A stretch of DNA of 64,000 bases from Sporobacter sp963675425 (GTDB lineage Bacteria; Bacillota; Clostridia; Oscillospirales; Oscillospiraceae), in the NCBI GenBank assembly GCA_963675425.1, contig OY776214.1, positions 124,001 through 188,000 of the forward strand, given 5' to 3'. This document shows positions 61,800 through 64,000 of this stretch, piece after piece. The translations under genes and the position numbers were made by a program. The number at the start of each line of letters is the position of its first letter. Position 1 is the stretch's first letter. The notes beneath the pieces were generated by a model that saw only the letters and a program-made list of their open reading frames with translations, did not search any database and had not been told where the DNA came from.

Positions 61800-62156
61800 T
61801 TTTATGTCAGGCGATAAGTCAATGCCGCCCGGTATTTTACAGCATTTACATAATTACCAATTAATCACACTCTGTTGTATACTGTTTATTAATAATGCAG
61901 ATACGCAAAGTGATTAAATCATAACACAATTAAACTGAATTGTCTACTATTTTCATTCCCCATCCAACTTTTCATTTTTACTATGTGGTTTTCTGTCGAA
62001 CCGCATCTTTATCTTGTTTACATAATTATGTCGCTTGTTGACCTTCGTCTTAAGCTCTTTCAAAATCCGCATCTTGTTATCTGCCGCAACTTAAGCTACA
62101 CATAGACTTCAAAACCGACCTTGACCAATTCAAGCTAAAGCAGCGAATGTACCTTC
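61800..62156. other. AT-rich region upstream of riboswitch
   Basis: Presumably contains the leftward promoter of the riboswitch transcript; no clear -35/-10 chosen. No gene seen. Confidence 0.35.
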
Positions 62157-62352
62157 GGAGCATCCGTTTGGAACGGTTAAATGGTACGACAATGCTCATT
62201 ATCTTCTATGTAAAGGCAAAAAGCCGCAGCTGAGTTGGGGCTGAGCTTCCTCACCTACAATCTAAAGAGAGCAGTCAATATGGTTGGGGTTAGAGCTCTG
62301 ATAGCGGCGATGTGGAGATCGCCGCTATACAAACGCCAAAAAGTCCGATAAT
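62157..62352 (+). pseudogene. IS1182-family transposase, C-terminal remnant
   Basis: The plus frame reads EHPFGTVKWYDNAHYLLCKG, shifts one base near 62220, then AAAELGLSFLTYNLKRAVNM and RALIAAMWRSPLYKRQ to a TAA. That is the end of IS1182/IS1182-like transposases; the rest is missing. Confidence 0.75.
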
Positions 62353-62364
62353 ATTGGACTTTTT
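62338..62364. terminator. terminator-like hairpin after transposase remnant
   Basis: AAAAAGTCC and GGACTTTTT are exact complements around GATAATATT; bidirectional A/T tails make it a plausible terminator for both strands. Confidence 0.65.
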
Positions 62365-62374
62365 GGACAAATTG

Positions 62375-62443
62375 TGGTGGAGATAAGCGGGAAGAAACCG
62401 CTGACCTCCCCAATGCCATGGGGGCGCTCTCCCGAACCAGCCT
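62375..62443 (-). pseudogene. degenerate tRNA-Ala(GGC) remnant
   Basis: Minus strand: GAGAGCG, then an anticodon arm with ATGGCAT, AGGTCAGCGG and CCGCTTATCTCCACCA, matching the 3' half of clostridial tRNA-Ala including CCA. The T-loop reads TTTCTTC instead of TTCGATC, and no 5' acceptor strand complementary to TATCTCC exists upstream, so it is not functional. Confidence 0.65.
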
Positions 62444-62533
62444 ATTACGATAACCAAGATATTGTGACAGATTGATGCGCCGGTACAAGTTATTGTGTTT
62501 CAACCTATTTTTTAAGAATTTAATCCGTACATA

Positions 62534-64000
62534 TCAGCTATTGTTCACGGAGCTTTCAATAAATCTTTGAAGAATAGCCGAGACCTCCGCTCTTGTCGCG
62601 GTACTCTGTGGAGCGAAATTTCCACCTGAGCGTCCCGTGATGATTCCGGTTTGCTGGCAATACAACGCTGCCTCCGTGGCCCAGGACGAGATTTCCGCGG
62701 CATCCGGATAATTTAGCTGTGCTTTCTCCGAGTCCGAGGGCGAGGCTTTTAAGAATTTAGCGAAGCGGTAGAGTATCGCCGCCATCTCCTGTCGGGTTAT
62801 TTCCTGATCAGGCCCAAACAATTCGCCGCCGATACCGGTGATAATGCTGTTCTCAGCCGCCCAGTCAATGTAGACCCCGTAATAAGCACTATAGTCCACA
62901 TCGGTAAAAGCATGATCGTCCTTTTTAAGAATCTCGCTGTAAGACCTCTCATAAAGCCGGCCGATGACCGTAGCGAACATGGCCCGCGTCATACCCGACT
63001 GCGGGGAGAAATCGCCGCCGCCTGTACCTAAGAACAGCTCGCGTTCGGTAACAAAGTCGATGCTGCCGCTCGCCCAGTGGCCCTCGATGTCAGCGAAGCT
63101 CTTGAGGTTCTCCCGAAACAGTACGGTCGCGCCTTCAGGGGCGATGTACTTCATGGTTCCACTTGCATCAGAGGCAAACCCGATAAAGACCATTTTACCG
63201 TTTTCTATATAGTACGGCAGACCTGTAATTTTAGCAAATACTGCTGATAAGGTGTGAGATGCGCCGACATCCGAGAAGGTATAACTCTCCACAGGGCCAA
63301 CGCTGATACCGTCTACGAGTACGTCGCTGATGTAATACCCCGCATTTGCTGTGATTGTAATGGTATGGCTGGCACCGCTTGATACGCTTGCAGAGGCTGA
63401 ACTGACGGTGCCACCCTCTCCAGCTGATGCGGTTATCGTGTAGCTTCCTATGCTGTTGAACCCACCGCCTACAGGGCTTGGAGAAGGATTAGTATAGCCG
63501 ATGGCATAGGTGGAGAACTTTTTGGCGGAAAGCGTGAGCGTCCAATTCGTGCGGTCTATGACGATTTTCTCATGGTCTGTATTGGGCGTCTCGGTAATCG
63601 CATCCACGCCCGCGCCATGATAGCGATAGACGGCGTAGGTCGCCTTGTTCCGCAGCTCGGCCGGCAGCGGGATGATGATATCTATCAGCCCGCTCGTTTC
63701 GCTGTAGGAAGGGACCGGGGTTCCATTGACCGTTTTACTCACATCGATAGCAAGGAGTATGCCGAGTTGCTTGCCCGCGTCTGTCACGGAGCCTGCGACC
63801 TCGTTCCCGTTTGCCGCCGTGGCAGCGACCTGCTCCTCCACAGTCAGTGTGATTTCGACATTATCGGTCGAATGCGCGAGCTGTGCGCGCGCCTCGCCGT
63901 CCAGCCCACCCACGACAACATTTGGGGTGTCGCCGCCGTTAACGACAAGAACACTGTTTGCGTTGCCTGTCGGCAGGGCGGCATTTCCGATGGCGACATT
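62534..64000 (-). CDS. SLH-domain surface protein (partial, runs off window)
   Basis: The frame is open to 64000 (NSVLVVNGGDTPNVVVGGLD precedes the first internal GTG at 63913). Visible parts: a beta region (ITLTVEEQVAATAANGNEVA), SAKKFSTYAIGYTN, a Listeria-Bacteroides-type repeat (TITASAGEGGTVSSASASVS, TANAGYYISDVLVDG), and three SLH domains (FADIEGHWASGSIDFV, FTDVDYSAYYGVYIDWA, YPDAAEISSWATEAALYC). N-terminus and signal lie outside the window. Confidence 0.9.
   Translation of the reverse strand, partial: NVAIGNAALPTGNANSVLVVNGGDTPNVVVGGLDGEARAQLAHSTDNVEITLTVEEQVAATAANGNEVAGSVTDAGKQLGILLAIDVSKTVNGTPVPSYSETSGLIDIIIPLPAELRNKATYAVYRYHGAGVDAITETPNTDHEKIVIDRTNWTLTLSAKKFSTYAIGYTNPSPSPVGGGFNSIGSYTITASAGEGGTVSSASASVSSGASHTITITANAGYYISDVLVDGISVGPVESYTFSDVGASHTLSAVFAKITGLPYYIENGKMVFIGFASDASGTMKYIAPEGATVLFRENLKSFADIEGHWASGSIDFVTERELFLGTGGGDFSPQSGMTRAMFATVIGRLYERSYSEILKKDDHAFTDVDYSAYYGVYIDWAAENSIITGIGGELFGPDQEITRQEMAAILYRFAKFLKASPSDSEKAQLNYPDAAEISSWATEAALYCQQTGIITGRSGGNFAPQSTATRAEVSAILQRFIESSVNNS

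Overview
The window looks like the chromosome of an anaerobic, spore-former-type Firmicute (class Clostridia; an Oscillospiraceae-like lineage is my guess). The support is strong AGGAGG-type ribosome sites, Gram-positive lipoproteins, three SLH-anchored surface proteins, ferredoxin-rich proteins, DUF3784, a PadR regulator and Clostridia-style insertion sequences. No rRNA and no intact tRNA gene was seen. GC content varies by region.

1-13.9 kb is a minus-strand phosphonate (C-P lyase) operon. It runs phnG-H-I-J-K-M-L, then a Ugp/MalK-type ABC ATPase, two MalFG-type permeases and a solute-binding lipoprotein, then a TIM-barrel isomerase-like protein and a PHP-domain phosphoesterase cut by the window edge. 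Genes overlap by 1-17 nt almost throughout. A divergent GntR/UTRA regulator (PhnF-like) carries a frameshift. One permease is broken by an IS256-family element with a perfect 8-bp target duplication.

14-21.2 kb holds a paralogous Ugp-type importer (ATPase, two permeases, binding protein), two glycerophosphodiester phosphodiesterases and a HAD phosphatase, with two palindromic operators 22 bp apart upstream. At 21.4-22.2 kb there is a frameshifted GlpP antiterminator under a perfect CcpA cre site, abutting ParA and integrase scraps. Together this half reads as acquisition and breakdown of glycerophosphodiesters and phosphonates.

22.3-31 kb is a probable metal (nickel-type) uptake regulon. It contains a CsoR/RcnR-family repressor, two paralogous proteins related to the C-terminal domain of ferredoxin-type proteins, a NikBCDEA-like transporter and a methyltransferase. 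Three near-identical C5/G5 palindromes sit in front of three of the transcription units.

31-54.6 kb is a patchwork: a second IS256 copy, an SLH protein with six nearly identical ~100-aa fibronectin-III-like repeats, small accessory genes (PadR, EFR1 ferredoxin, flavoprotein, Ntn hydrolase, DinB-like, GNAT), an IS21 element splitting a MazF-like gene from a PD-(D/E)XK-like gene, an IS200 element, and many decayed genes (serpin with an amber stop, VOC, NHL, ABC/FtsX). An Illumina-adapter-like string near 50.46 kb suggests an assembly artefact there.

54.6-64 kb carries a giant SLH protein, split by one frameshift, with two DUF4430 (transcobalamin-like) domains. Upstream of it on the same strand is a leader region with a cobalamin riboswitch and several terminators, then tRNA-Ala and IS1182 remnants, then a third SLH protein running off the window. 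A B12-responsive surface protein with transcobalamin-like domains is the most intriguing hypothesis here.
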